From assembly GCF_000003815.2 (NCBI RefSeq), contig NC_049995.1, positions 15,657,163 through 15,721,162 on the forward strand: 64,000 bases of DNA. The letters run 5' to 3'. The notes beneath the pieces were generated by a model that did no database searches, was not told the DNA's origin, and was given only the letters and a program-made list of their open reading frames with translations. The translations under genes were made by a program, and so were the position numbers. Each line of letters starts with the position of its first letter. The first letter of the stretch is position 1. This stretch comes from Branchiostoma floridae (Eukaryota > Chordata > Leptocardii > Amphioxiformes > Branchiostomatidae). This document shows, piece by piece, positions 43,907 through 53,654 of the stretch.

Positions 43907-44183
43907 GCGGCATGAATGGCACGGCCCAGTTCCTGGGTCGCCTTGACCCATATTGATAAGGGGTGCTAAAAAGCGACATGCAGCTGTTGTTTTTCAGTTA
44001 GGCAGCCGACCAATCACAGCTTAGGTTGAAGGTTTGAACTCGGGTTACCTCTAGTTGGAGGGCCTAGGAAAAAAAAATTGTGTTTCCTGTTTGAGGCCGA
44101 AAAAAATAGGGTTGGTAGGGAGGATTGTATTTTTTCTCTTTTTTTAGACTCTGACAAAAACTCTTCTGGTAGAATATAATTAA

Positions 44184-44624
44184 AGGTCTGCTACGCATTT
44201 TTTTGTGCTCAAATTTGAAATATTCTAGAACTAAGAAATCTCAGATTTACTACTACTTTTTGACACTTTTTGACACTTTTGCGTCATTATTTCACGTTTG
44301 CGACGTAGAGAATTAGCCTACAAACATTTCGTCCTACGCGCGCTGTAACTTTCTGACCTCCCTAGTAAGGCACCGGTGAGAATTTGAACAAGAATCAATC
44401 ATCAACGGTTCGTTCGGAAGAAACAAAAGGGCTGAAACCCAGCACGGGCGTGCAGATTCACAGGTTTTCAAACGGGCTTGCACTGCGAAAATATCGACTC
44501 CCGACATGCCTTGAATAGTGTTCCGTAACGTGGTAGGCTTGATTCAACTAACTATATAAAGAAATGATCGGAAAATGGATTTTTTGTTTTCAGTTTGAAG
44601 CGCAAAAAACTGCGTAGCAGACCT
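44184..44624. mobile_element. piggyBac-like MITE (TTAA target)
   Basis: Perfect 14-base inverted ends AGGTCTGCTACGCA / TGCGTAGCAGACCT are flanked on both sides by TTAA (44180-44183 and 44625-44628). A TTAA duplication is diagnostic of piggyBac-type transposition. The 441 bp interior is non-coding. Confidence 0.85.
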
Positions 44625-44768
44625 TTAAACAAAGCAAAATTGAAATGCATGAGGACACATTGATTTCAATCTCAAATTTTAATTTTAAGATTGACAAACA
44701 AACAAACAAACAAACAAGCAAGCAAACAAGTAAACAGCTACCTAACAACATGATTTTATTTTTTGCAG

Positions 44769-44808
44769 AAAAGCGAGTGAGGAGTTTGACATGGATGAGT
44801 GCATAAAA
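44769..44808 (+). pseudogene. Exon 2 copy, 5' half (copy 1)
   Basis: After TTTTTTGCAG it reads AAAAGCGAGTGAGGAGTTTG, then ACATGGATGAGTGCAT, matching exon 2 closely before ending in an A-rich tract. Its upstream flank (CAACATGATTTTATTTTTTG) is shared with copy 5. Confidence 0.88.
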
Positions 44809-44839
44809 ACAAATAAACAATTGTTATTATTTCTTTCAG

Positions 44840-44876
44840 AAAAACAAGTGAGGTGTTTGACAATGGAAAAGCTCTT
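44840..44876 (+). pseudogene. Exon 2 copy, 5' half (copy 2, degraded)
   Basis: After TTTCTTTCAG it reads AAAAACAAGTGAGGTGTTTG, then ACAATGGA; matching is lost afterwards. Confidence 0.8.
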
Positions 44877-44933
44877 CTAAAAAACAAACAAATGAATAAA
44901 CAACTTGTTCTTATTCCATGCAGAAAAACGATG

Positions 44934-44967
44934 AGTTTGACATGTATGAGTGCATTAAGCACTTCTA
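44934..44967 (+). pseudogene. Exon 2 copy, 5' half (copy 3, degraded)
   Basis: After CCATGCAG it reads AAAAACGATGAGTTTGACAT, then GTATGAGTGCAT, with a short internal deletion relative to exon 2. Confidence 0.82.
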
Positions 44968-45035
44968 AACAGACAAACAAACAAACAAACAAAGAAGTGA
45001 ACAGCTATTAACAGCTTTTACTTTATTCCTTCCAG

Positions 45036-45052
45036 AAAAATGAGTGAGTGCA
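45036..45052 (+). pseudogene. Exon 2 copy, remnant (copy 4)
   Basis: Only AAAAATGAGTGAGTGC remains after the acceptor CCTTCCAG. Confidence 0.6.
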
Positions 45053-45109
45053 AACAAACAAACAAATAAATTAACAGCTACGTAACAACATGATTTTATT
45101 TTTTTGCAG

Positions 45110-45180
45110 AAAAACAAGCAAGGATTTTTGACATGGATGAGTGCATGGCCGCCATGATGTTGAGGCCTTAACTGCTTCTT
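45110..45180 (+). pseudogene. Exon 2 copy, 5' half (copy 5)
   Basis: After TTTTTTTGCAG it matches exon 2 through ACATGGATGAGTGCATGGCC and GCCATGAT, then diverges to GTTGAGGCCTTAA. That divergent tail is shared with copy 6. The joined frame would hit a TGA early (AAGGATTTTTGA). Confidence 0.9.
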
Positions 45181-45254
45181 AACAAACAAACAAACGAACA
45201 AACAAACAAACAAGTAAGAAACTACATAACAAGAATTGTTTGTTTTTTCTCCAG

Positions 45255-45327
45255 GAAAACGAGTGAGGAGTTTGACATGGATGAGTGTATGGCTGCCATG
45301 ATGTTGAGGCCTTAAGTGCCTCATAAC
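45255..45327 (+). pseudogene. Exon 2 copy, 5' half (copy 6), reading frame intact to a stop
   Basis: After TTTTTTCTCCAG the sequence is nearly identical to exon 2 for 50 bases. If spliced to exon 1 it would encode RKTSEEFDMDECMAAMMLRP followed by TAA (45313-45315). It has no donor, so it could only serve as a terminal exon yielding a protein that lacks the zinc finger. Whether it is ever used is unknown. Confidence 0.85.
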
Positions 45328-45375
45328 AAACAAACAAACAAACAAACAAACAAATCTTGTTGTTATTCGTTGCAG

Positions 45376-45497
45376 GAAAACGAGTGAGGAGTTTGACATG
45401 GATGAGTGCATGGCCGCCATGATCCTCACCAGCCTCTCCTGCAGCCCTGTCTGCAGACAAGCATCAGACGACAGCTCTGTGAGCTCCGGTACATCAG
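45376..45497 (+). CDS. ZNF395-like: ZNF395/ZNF704/SLC2A4RG-family protein, exon 2
   Basis: This 122-base exon joins exon 1 in phase 2 (AG|G restores Arg) and encodes KTSEEFDMDECMAAMILTSL, then SCSPVCRQASDDSSVSSGTS. The block DECMAAMILTSLSCSPV is the strongest family signature: vertebrate ZNF395 has a nearly identical MAAM-LTSLSCSPV stretch at the same place between the N-terminal module and the Ser-rich linker. It is followed by SGTSG as expected. Acceptor TTCGTTGCAG, donor ATCAG|GTACGT (phase 1). It is the only complete member of the surrounding array of exon copies. Confidence 0.93.
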
Positions 45498-45584
45498 GTA
45501 CGTTTGTACTTACTGTAAAAACAAACAAACAAACAAACAAACAAACTTCTGTTCCTACCCTATCCTAACCAGTCTATCCTGTAG

Positions 45585-45625
45585 ACAAGCGTCCGACGAC
45601 AGCTCTGTGAGCTCCGGTACATCAG
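45585..45625 (+). pseudogene. Exon 2 copy, 3' half (first downstream copy)
   Basis: Matches the last 41 bases of exon 2 (ACAAGCGTCCGACGACAGCT ... GGTACATCAG) and the donor GTACGT. Upstream CCTAACCAGTCTATCCTGTAG also aligns, with a 12-base deletion. If spliced after exon 2 it would shift the frame to an early TGA. Confidence 0.9.
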
Positions 45626-45691
45626 GTACGTTGTCCTCACTGTAAAAAACAAACAAACTTCCTACCCTGTCTTTACCAGTCAATCCTGCAG

Positions 45692-45732
45692 ACAAGCGTC
45701 CGACGACAGCTCCGTAAGCTCCAGTACATCAG
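45692..45732 (+). pseudogene. Exon 2 copy, 3' half (second downstream copy)
   Basis: ACAAGCGTCCGACGACAGCT, then CCGTAAGCTCCAGTACATCAG and a donor-like GTATGT. It is slightly more diverged than the first downstream copy. Confidence 0.9.
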
Positions 45733-45790
45733 GTATGTTACATGGTCATCCATGGACCACTACTATGATCCTGGAAGACAGGCTGTTGCC

Positions 45791-45890
45791 TAATCTCCAA
45801 GCAGATCCTACGGTAGCATAAGATAGCTGCCATTGGTAAGCCGGCCTAAGAATGTGTTTGGCTCCCAGTGGCTGGTGACTCCTTTTGGCC
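45791..45890. mobile_element. MITE family A, partial
   Basis: Left end TAATCTCCAAGCAGATCCTA followed by CGGTAGCATAAGATAG and a truncated interior. Confidence 0.75.
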
Positions 45891-46210
45891 AACTTAAAAA
45901 ACAAACTATTTTTATGGTCTTAAAATGACATGTTTTAACCAGGAAAAGGAATAACATGGGCTCCCGATCCCAAATAATGAGTGGGACAGAAAAAAATGTA
46001 AAGCTGGAGATGTCCCTTCTTTCAGGACATGATCACAATTTGCAATTGACTTATAAACTTTTATAGACCTTTTTTTCTTCTTCTTGTTCTTCAGGAGAGA
46101 AGCCGCCTTGTATAATAATTTTCATTGTTCAAACAAATGACCTGGATACTAAAGAATACTAAAGGAGTTTACCTGGATAATAAGGAGTTTTTGTTCATCT
46201 CATTTTCCAG

Positions 46211-46470
46211 GAGAGAAGCCCCCAATGAGTCCCCAGCACTGGCACGAAGGTCTCCTGTCCTCGTCACTAAACAGCAGCAGTGGGGCAAGCAGCATCAGTA
46301 CCCTCAGCATGCGCTCCTCCCCCTCCCCCCCACACAAACCCCCCACCCCTCCCTCCACGTGCGACAACCCCCCCACCACCATGTTTGGAACTCCCCCTGT
46401 GGACGAGGGCATCGACCTGGGGGAGAGCCACGACTTCTTCTTGGAGGGGAGATCACCGAGGAAGAGGAAG
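46211..46470 (+). CDS. ZNF395-like: ZNF395/ZNF704/SLC2A4RG-family protein, exon 3
   Basis: The acceptor CTCATTTTCCAG and the phase 1 join with exon 2 give GEKPPMSPQHWHEG, then a Ser-rich segment and a long Pro-rich run (SPPHKPPTPPSTCDNPPTTM). Next comes FGTPPVDEGIDLGESHDFFL, ending SPRKRK at the donor AAG|GTGCGT in phase 0. In family members the same order is seen: W-x-Ser-Gly/Ser-rich, FG(S/T)P, an acidic D/E-F stretch, then RKRK directly before the C2H2 finger. The basic RKRK is a plausible nuclear-localisation signal. Together exons 1-3 encode 310 residues. The zinc-finger exon is not in this window as far as I can see. Confidence 0.9.
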
Positions 46471-46479
46471 GTGCGTCAA

Positions 46480-47225
46480 GTTTCCTTAGTATAAGTACTC
46501 TGTAGACGTACTGTTTTGACGTAGGGATTGGGGAATGGATGATTCCTTGACGATAAGACTGTCACTGTGAAACCGTGAACGTAAAGCACCATTATACATT
46601 AAACAGGAATAACTGTATTTGGCACTGCAGAAGATCTTGCAACCAGTTTTCTCCACTCTTCTCTATTTTCTGTTCTTTTTAGTGTTTCACTGCCTCCCAT
46701 TCTCTGATTTGTTGGGCTCCGCTGACTACATGGGGAGTCACAAGAACTTGAGCTTTACGCTAAGAATGACCAAATGTATGCATTACGCTAAAATCAAAGA
46801 CGGCAATTATGCAACATTTGGTTGCCTTGCTACACTGACTTGAACATGGCAAATCAAAATAGGCTGCCTACGACTTATGGTAAAAAGCATGTATGGGATA
46901 TCAGCCAGTTGCCTGTTGGCAAGTTCATCCAACTCCAATGTCACACTGTTAGCCTATTTAGCAGTATTACCATATCCCAGACTTCCAGTTCTGTGACACA
47001 GACAGATTGGCAGGGAGTTAGAGTTAGAGCTGGTATCATATTCCTCAAAACACATCCGAGTGAAGACTGGGAGCAGCAGCAAGAGATATGCTTTCATCCA
47101 GGGTTGTGTTGACTTGGTAGGGACATGGGAGGGGGCTCGGTTGTTTTGTGTGGAGGAAAAATCCTTCGCAGATGTCATTTCTTGAATCCGAGCCATTTAA
47201 GGTGAATGAGCCTTGAATATAGGAA
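46480..47225. other. Start of intron 3, no recognised features
   Basis: A 96-codon frame (46822-47112) and others here lack splice support or domain character. No zinc-finger exon was found. Confidence 0.45.
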
Positions 47226-47229
47226 TTTT

Positions 47230-47660
47230 TCTGGTGGCCTACAGATGTTGAAAATAGGTCTCATTCATTCATTTCTTTCATCCTATTCAATCATAAGTAT
47301 AGTTCTTTCATTTATTGCAAAGGAAACATTTTAAATGGTCACAGAAACATTACTTTCAGAAAGTATTGCAAGGTTCTAGTGGCCTATAGATATTGAAAAT
47401 ACATGTAGGTCTCATTCATTCATTTCTTTAATCCTACTCAACCATAAGTACTATAGTTCCTCCCTTTGTTGCAAAGGAAGCATTTATGTGATCACAGAAA
47501 CATTACTTTCATATAGTATTTCAAGGTTCTAGTGGCCTATAGATGTTGAAAATAGGTCACAAACTTTAATTTCTTTTATCCTACTCAATCATAAGTATAG
47601 TTCTTCCCTTTATTGCAAAGGAAGCATTTTATGTGGTCACAGAAAATCATTTTTCATCAT
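47230..47660. repeat. Tandem array, about 150 bp unit, three units
   Basis: GGCCTA(C/T)AGAT(G/A)TTGAAAATA starts at 47236, 47391 and 47534 and is followed in each unit by AATCATAAGTA or AACCATAAGTA, TTGCAAAGGAA, and (T/A)GGTCACAGAAA or TGATCACAGAAA. Confidence 0.9.
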
Positions 47661-48195
47661 CAGAAAATCATCACAAGGTTTTAAACATGGTTTTAACAAG
47701 GAAAAGAAACAGATATACTCTTGCTACTTTGGAAGCAAAGGTTGGTGCCAAAATCATTTGTTGTATCAAGGAGCTTGTATCATTAAAAGTGTCATGGTTG
47801 TATTGGGGCTTTAAGTACATTTATGTGTTAATTTCTAATACATGTATAGCATAAACATATTAACTACCACTACAATACCTGCAAATTAACAGATACACCC
47901 TAACTACGTTAGTCTATTGACATGATAAAACCAACAGTTTATTTTGTATGGACTCCCTGCAGTTTTATGGAGTCTACCAAATGATCTGCCACGAACTTTC
48001 CAGTCTGACATTCAGTGATGAATTCAATTCATGAGAGTTCTTTCCTTTCTCTTTATGTACAAGCACACTTCTAAATTTTCTAGATTTTATAAAACACACA
48101 GTTTATTTTGTATAGACTCCCTGCAGTTTTATGGAGTCTTCCAAATGACTTGCCACCCACTTACTAGTCTGTAATTGTTTACTTAGTGATGTCCC
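47660..48195. repeat. Interval containing a direct duplication
   Basis: TTTATTTTGTATGGACTCCC, TGCAGTTTTATGGAGTC at about 47940 recurs as TTTATTTTGTATAGACTCCC, TGCAGTTTTATGGAGTC at about 48102, a spacing of about 163 bases. Confidence 0.8.
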
Positions 48196-48198
48196 TAA

Positions 48199-48401
48199 TA
48201 CCGTAAAGGCAGAAATGTTTGCGGTAGTTTTATGTTCGCTGGTTTTCACGGTAGCTGCTTCAACGCACAAACTTAAAACCACCGCGAACATTTTTCCATG
48301 GCAGTAAGATACTACAATGCATGGCGCCACCGCGAACTTAGAACCACCACGAACAGTTCTTTTTCCCCGCTTCTGCAAATTAAATCTTTACATTTACAGT
48401 A
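48199..48401. mobile_element. MITE family B
   Basis: Ends TACCGTAAAGGCAGAAATG and CATTTACAGTA; interior TTGCGG/CACCGCGAACTTA. The flanking word CTGTAATTGTTTAC occurs on both sides (48170 and 48407). Confidence 0.85.
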
Positions 48402-48591
48402 CCAGTCTGTAATTGTTTACGTTAGTGATGTCCCCAATACAGGACAGGCTGGCATAAGTGTGTCCTCAATAGGGTGACAATTGGCCCATCACCATGCATG
48501 CAGGGACAATCGATTTGGCATGGACTCAGAATTTGGGTCAGCTCTTGCTCAGGCCTAGGGACTAGTGTACAAGATGAACTTTCTGTTAGAT

Positions 48592-48786
48592 CACTGTAAT
48601 TGCATTTATGTTTGCGGGGATTTAATTTCGCGTTAGCGGGAAAGTGGAGTGTTCGCAGTGGTGTTAAGTTCGCGGTAGTGCCATACACTGTAGTCATATA
48701 CTGTAATGGAAAAATGTTCGCGGTGGTTGTAAGTTTGCAGTAAGACTGCCTCGCAAAAAAACGTGAACATTTCTGCATTTATAGTA
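48592..48786. mobile_element. MITE family B, opposite orientation
   Basis: Starts CACTGTAATTGCATTTATG and ends TTCTGCATTTATAGTA; the interior is inverted relative to the copy at 41869. Confidence 0.83.
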
Positions 48787-49189
48787 TTTAGAATAGGTAA
48801 GCTCCAAGCTAACATGTTGCGCTCCCAAAAAAGAGGTGGAATAGAGAAAAATTCAAAGCTATAGACAGCCCTGGTATACAACCAGTTTAACCATGCAATA
48901 TTTACTCAGAAATCATTGTCTCATATGTATAATCCTTTCTCTAAAACATGTGGCGTAAACACCGCAAGTTAAGTACAGTCTGAATTTTGGTTTCAGTCTT
49001 GGATTATCCATACCTTTTGTAAATGTAAACTTACCACTAAAAAGGACTCAACCACAGAAGCAGATTAAAGCCATGTTTTTGACCACAAAATCACAGCAGG
49101 CTCACCTATAAATAGTTCAGAAGGCCACTAGGATAAACCCTATAAAACCTTAGTATAATCAGGTTAAGCTGTTTTTGAACCCACAGTTT

Positions 49190-49480
49190 GCTTGTAAAGC
49201 TTCTTGCCCAAAGTAGGCCTAACTTCTTATTTCCAGGCATTGCTTTCATAACTCTAGAGGTTGGGCTTCTGCTAGTTGTTGCTTCTCAAGGAGTTTAAGG
49301 TAGAAATCAAGCAAGACAAGACAAGACACAGATTGCTTGTAAAGCTTCTTGGCGCTAACCTCTTATTTCCAGGCGTTGCTTGCATTAAAATCCAGAGGTT
49401 GGGCTTCTTTTAGTTATTTCCCTCCTTCTCAAGGATTTTAAAGTAGAAATCAAACAAGACCAGACCAGATAAAAACAGCA
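49190..49480. repeat. Tandem duplication, about 145 bp unit, two units
   Basis: TTGCTTGTAAAGCTTCTTG begins at about 49190 and 49332. Both units continue with CTTATTTCCAGGC, AGAGGTTGGGCTTCT, TTCTCAAGGA and AAATCAA(G/A)CAAGAC. Confidence 0.88.
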
Positions 49481-49931
49481 GGCTAGGAGTGAAACTTGCA
49501 TCTGACTTTTAAATGATGTGAACTACAGAAAAATAACTGTACCAATGCATAAACTTTACCTTTAGGCCCTGTTTTATGTTTTTTCCCAGTCTTGTTTTTT
49601 TTAATCCAAGAAAACAGCAAAGAAAATTGGTGTGGCTTGAGTTGAGGAAAACAACAACACAAAATGATGTTTTGGTTGGAGCCTTCTATTTTATTAAGAA
49701 CCAGCAAATTAAATTGTTTCAGCCTTATTTAAAGAGAAAACACCACATAGTGATGGGTTGCCGGGAGCTTCTGTATGTAAAAGGAACCAATTATCGGACC
49801 ACCCTAGCTACCAACTCAACTGGGTACAGCTACAAAATGTTATCTATTTCTAAAGGTATTATCTCATGCTGCTTTTTATGTAGGTCAAGCCCCTTGTTAC
49901 ATGTTTCTAAACTTGTTACATGTTTCCTGGT

Positions 49932-50127
49932 TACTGTAAATGCATTTAAGTTTGCGGTAGCGGAAAAAATGACTTTTCGCGGTGGTTTTAAGTTCGCGGT
50001 AGCACCATGCACTGTAGTCTCTTACTGCCATGGCAAAATGTTCGCGATGGTTTTAAGTTTGTGGTGAATTGGCCACTGTGAAAACCGTGAACATAAAACT
50101 ACGGCGAAAGTTTCTACATTTACAGTA
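49932..50127. mobile_element. MITE family B
   Basis: Ends TACTGTAAATGCATTTAAG and CTACATTTACAGTA. The interior has TTCGCGGTGG and TTAAGTTCGCGGTAG. Confidence 0.87.
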
Positions 50128-50129
50128 AC

Positions 50130-50595
50130 TCAACTGGATGGAGCTGCAAAACGTTATCTGAAGTATTATTTGATGCTGACTTTTATGAGGGTCAATCCCC
50201 TTGTTACATGTTTCTAAACGCACTGGTTACCACGAAATGAGAGCCGCGAGCACTCAACGCTCTACCGACACATATTTCAGATTGTGTGATAGCGTGTGTG
50301 GGTTGATGGCTTGCATGTCCTGCCAGTATTTAATAGGCCAGTTTTGAATTATTGCTTCCGCTACATTAATGATAATTTGACTTGACAAGTGACAGCGCTA
50401 GGTTAGTGGCCTCTTTGGGTTACTTGTACGGTAAATTGTGAAATGTTGGCGATGGTGTTATGTTTGTTGTGAGAGCTTACAGTAAACGTTGAGCGCTGCA
50501 AAACAAGTTGAGTCCATTTTATTGCACAACAATTGTAAAAGGTACAATGTAAGGCAAAGTGATGTAAACTGGTATAAGACAACTGGCTAATGTTA
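50130..50595. other. Non-coding interval with old repeat remnant
   Basis: A segment of the TTTATTGCACAAC family lies at 50516-50580. Nothing else is supported. Confidence 0.4.
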
Positions 50596-50599
50596 TATA

Positions 50600-50776
50600 T
50601 ACAGTCAAACCTGTCTATAGCGGCCACTCAAGGGACCGGACAAATTTGGCCACTATAGACAGGTGGCCTCTGTATAGAGGTGGTAACTTGTAGATAAAAT
50701 ACCCAAGGGACCGACAAAAAGTGGCCACTATGGACAGGTGGCCCCTCTGTAGAGGTGGCCCCTAATACAGGTTTGT
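50600..50776. mobile_element. MITE family C
   Basis: Starts TACAGTCAAACCTGTCTATA and runs GCGGCCACTCAAGGGACCGG; ends with CTAATACAGGTTTG. It is inverted relative to the copy at 12434-12615 and matches it closely. Confidence 0.87.
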
Positions 50777-50779
50777 AGT

Positions 50780-52735
50780 ACATTCTAAGCTATACAATAT
50801 TGAGCGAAAAAACAATGTACTGAATGTACAATCTAAGCCTAGAGTTTCCCATTTTTCCTGTTCCTTGTTGAAGATTTATTCAATAGCCTGTTATCTTGGG
50901 TTGGCTTTTTCCCACACAGCTGTTTTTCTGAAGTTCATTTTATTTGATAGTCAGCAAATGTTAGAGACACTTGGCAGTTGGCACTGCTGATGTTTCAGTT
51001 TCCTTTTTTGATAGTTGGTTCCTCTTTTCTTGTCATGTGTTCATGTTGTCATCTGCCAAAAGAAATACAAAACCAGACCACGAGATATCAAACCCAAAGC
51101 TTCTCTTGCAGTACCTTAGAAAGCTGCTATGAGGCCTTTTTTCAAACTTGACCTTCATTTTCTCGACCCTACCCACATACCAAATATCATTAGGGTCCAT
51201 CCACAGCTTGTAGCATTATGCTAGCAACAAAAAACAGACAAAAAAATGACATCGAAAACAAAGCCTTCTTGGCGAATTTATAAAAGAGAAATGAAATGAG
51301 GAATTCATTTCTTTCCAAGTCTGAAACCACCCCTTTCTTTTACTGGTATTTGTACCTTTGAGAAGAAAGGCTTTCTTTCAAAACATGCTACAGCGGCTGC
51401 CTGTGTTTGGGTCAATCTCTGCATCCGGCAACAAAACATCAGTTGCCTCGATCACATGTTGTTGACAAAGTATCCGAAGTAGAACAGGTTCTTCAAAATG
51501 AACGTTTTAATCTGTTTCCAGTTTTCTTCACGCCAAAGTCCTACTAACAAAAATCATAGCAAATAAATTACTATTACATAGAATAGCATCTAAGTCTTAT
51601 GTACATTTTTTCCAAACTGTTTTTAAGGCATTCTAACTCAAACAAGAAATGTAAGAAGAAACTGTGAAACAAACAGTCTTTGCTACATTAGTCTTATTTT
51701 TACGTTGACAAAAATAACGTTATAGAAACAAGAATCCCCTTTTTTGCTTATTGTGTAGGTCCTGGTATTGATATCAGCATTGATATTAGAACTTCAGGTA
51801 GACCCATGTTATTGACAACTGGTAATTAGCAGGAGACAATTTGTCATTTTCATAGCTGCACCTGTTATTTTGAACTTTATAAGAAGGAATTTTTTCAAGA
51901 TAAGTCATAATGTTGTGTGAGGAGGGAAAAGTAAAAGTACAGCTTTCTTGCAAGAATGCCAAGCCACAGGAAAGAGAAAGTGGGCAGGGATAGTAAGGAT
52001 GCTTGCGATGCTTTAAACCTTAGCTCTTACCCACCAACTCTTGTGCTAGCTTCACTCCCTTGGGAAATATTGTTTTTGGCTTGTCTGTGTGTGTTTCTGC
52101 GATCTGCAATATACATTACAGGTACTAGGTTATAATTAAGGATGTCTCCAGGACCTGTCCCTCTATCTTAGAACTTTGCTTGTTAGAATAAAGATTCCCT
52201 TCTGTCAAAAAAATCTGAACTTCAGTACATGATCATGAAATTGATGAACATGTATTTTTGTAAGCTTAAAATTACAGATTTAGCAACAAAAATCAACAAC
52301 GTTGGCTCCCAAATAATGAGTGGGACGGAAAAAAAAATTTAAGCTGTATAAGACAACCCTGTTGGCTTGTGTGTCTATTTGTGTGTTTCTGTGATTCCAA
52401 TAGACAAAATAAAGCATTGTCAACCATCCCTAGAACTGGTATTTTTGTCTGGGGGCTTGGAAGCGTTGCAAAGCAGTATGGGTAAGGGGGCGAAGTCTGC
52501 CGCCACATCAAGTCAATGAACTCTTTAATTGGGACGTAGGCGAAATAACAAGTTGTCGGAAGAACAGAGGACCAAAAACTAAGAGGAGTTCAAAGTTGTT
52601 TTTATCCCGCTACTGCTGAAAGACACTTCACACATTTGTTTTGACGACCGTCAATACATTTGGTGTTTTTTTGTAAATTTTCAGGTTTAGAGCTAGACTC
52701 CCTTGCAGTCTACGGAACGGGGCTGGGGTTTTTTT
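50780..52735. other. Non-coding interval, no recognised features
   Basis: About 2 kb of A/T-rich intronic or intergenic sequence. No exon, RNA gene or clear terminal repeat is visible. The word CCCAAATAATGAGTGGGACGG at 52310 also occurs near 45967 (CCCAAATAATGAGTGGGACAG), so an old dispersed repeat is present. Confidence 0.45.
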
Positions 52736-52738
52736 TTT

Positions 52739-52930
52739 GGTGTGTGTGTGTGGGTGTGGGTGCGTTGGAGTTTGCCGTGATAGCGAGTCTTTGCCCCGTC
52801 CGACGCAATCACGGCAAACTCCCTTCCTCGGCAAACTCCCTTTCCCGGCACAAGAGAATATACCCAACACACACACAACTCACACACACACACACAGATA
52901 CACACACACACACACACACATTCACATACA
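52739..52930. repeat. GT/CA arms around a 15-base inverted repeat
   Basis: (GT)n at 52739-52760 precedes GGAGTTTGCCGTGAT (52767-52781), which is mirrored perfectly by ATCACGGCAAACTCC (52808-52822). (CA)n follows at 52866-52920. The whole segment is a large imperfect hairpin. GGCAAACTCCC recurs once more at 52830-52840. Confidence 0.85.
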
Positions 52931-52984
52931 CATACATTTACTATACTACTACATGTACACAGGCTCATTGTGTATATGTAATAT

Positions 52985-53640
52985 GTAGACCAGTCCTTGT
53001 GTGTTATTGACTAGTGTCTGTGGCTCACTTGTTTGAGGAAAGTCCACGATCCCCCCTGAGGTAATTCAATCCGGTTGTTTGCGAGAGTCGGGAGGAAGGT
53101 TGAACGGAACGGTTCATTGGCTACATTCAACACCGGGCGCTTGTTTACGACCCGGGTCACTCGGTCACGGGCGCAAAGCATGCTGGGATGTGTTATTGTC
53201 TGTGGTGGCGGCTGTTGTACCGCCTATTGTGTCGCTGAATAGAACATTTACATCCAGCTTGTCAATCAAAACAAGTCATTGAACCAATAAGAGAACGGAT
53301 GAATCTCAGTAGAAATATTTTGCATTTTTCTTAAAGGTTGCTTTATGTTTTTATGGCATAAGGCTGTACCAATGTATTATCTTGGTTCTAGTGCTTTTTA
53401 AGGTGAAAACATAACAATTAAGACCACATCATAAAAGCAGAGGGCAGGGAGGAAAACTTAATTTTATGAGTATTTGCTGAGTTTTTACGACTTAAAATCA
53501 AGGGCATCAAGGTATAAACCCAGGGTCCTTAGGTTCGGTTTTCCAGCTAAGCCTAAGGATATTTTTCAACAAGATAACTGATGTTCTTCAGTCAAATTTT
53601 CACATTAATGCATTTTTTCTTTTGTGTTAGAAAGATACGA
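52985..53640. other. Non-coding interval
   Basis: The 53080-53230 part is richer in CG than its surroundings and has an open 67-codon frame, but no splice or domain evidence. Nothing else is seen. Confidence 0.4.
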
Positions 53641-53654
53641 TAATTCAAAACATT

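Larger units (their letters stand above)
23965..45375 (+). other. Intron 1 of the ZNF395-like gene (about 21.4 kb)
   Basis: GT at 23965 and AG at 45374-45375 bound a phase 2 intron, inferred from exact codon joining of exons 1 and 2. It hosts a complete pogo-type transposon, SINEs, MITEs, tandem arrays, a hammerhead-bearing insertion and decayed copies of exon 2. Confidence 0.85.
44690..45740 (+). repeat. Array of exon 2 copies separated by (AAAC)n tracts
   Basis: Nine segments are related to the ZNF395-like exon 2: six 5'-half copies (44769, 44840, 44934, 45036, 45110, 45255), the intact exon (45376) and two 3'-half copies (45585, 45692). Spacings are 71, 94, 102, 74, 145 and 121 bases upstream, then 128 and 107 downstream. 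Nearly every junction contains an (AAAC)n/(CAAA)n tract. Upstream copies keep a pyrimidine-rich acceptor and AG; downstream copies keep the donor. Confidence 0.93.

Noticed and set aside
46822..47112. Frame after exon 3, considered as the missing zinc-finger exon
   Set aside because: It contains no C2H2 pattern (CxxxxC...HxxxxH), starts without an acceptor in phase 0, and lies partly in ordinary repeat-rich sequence.
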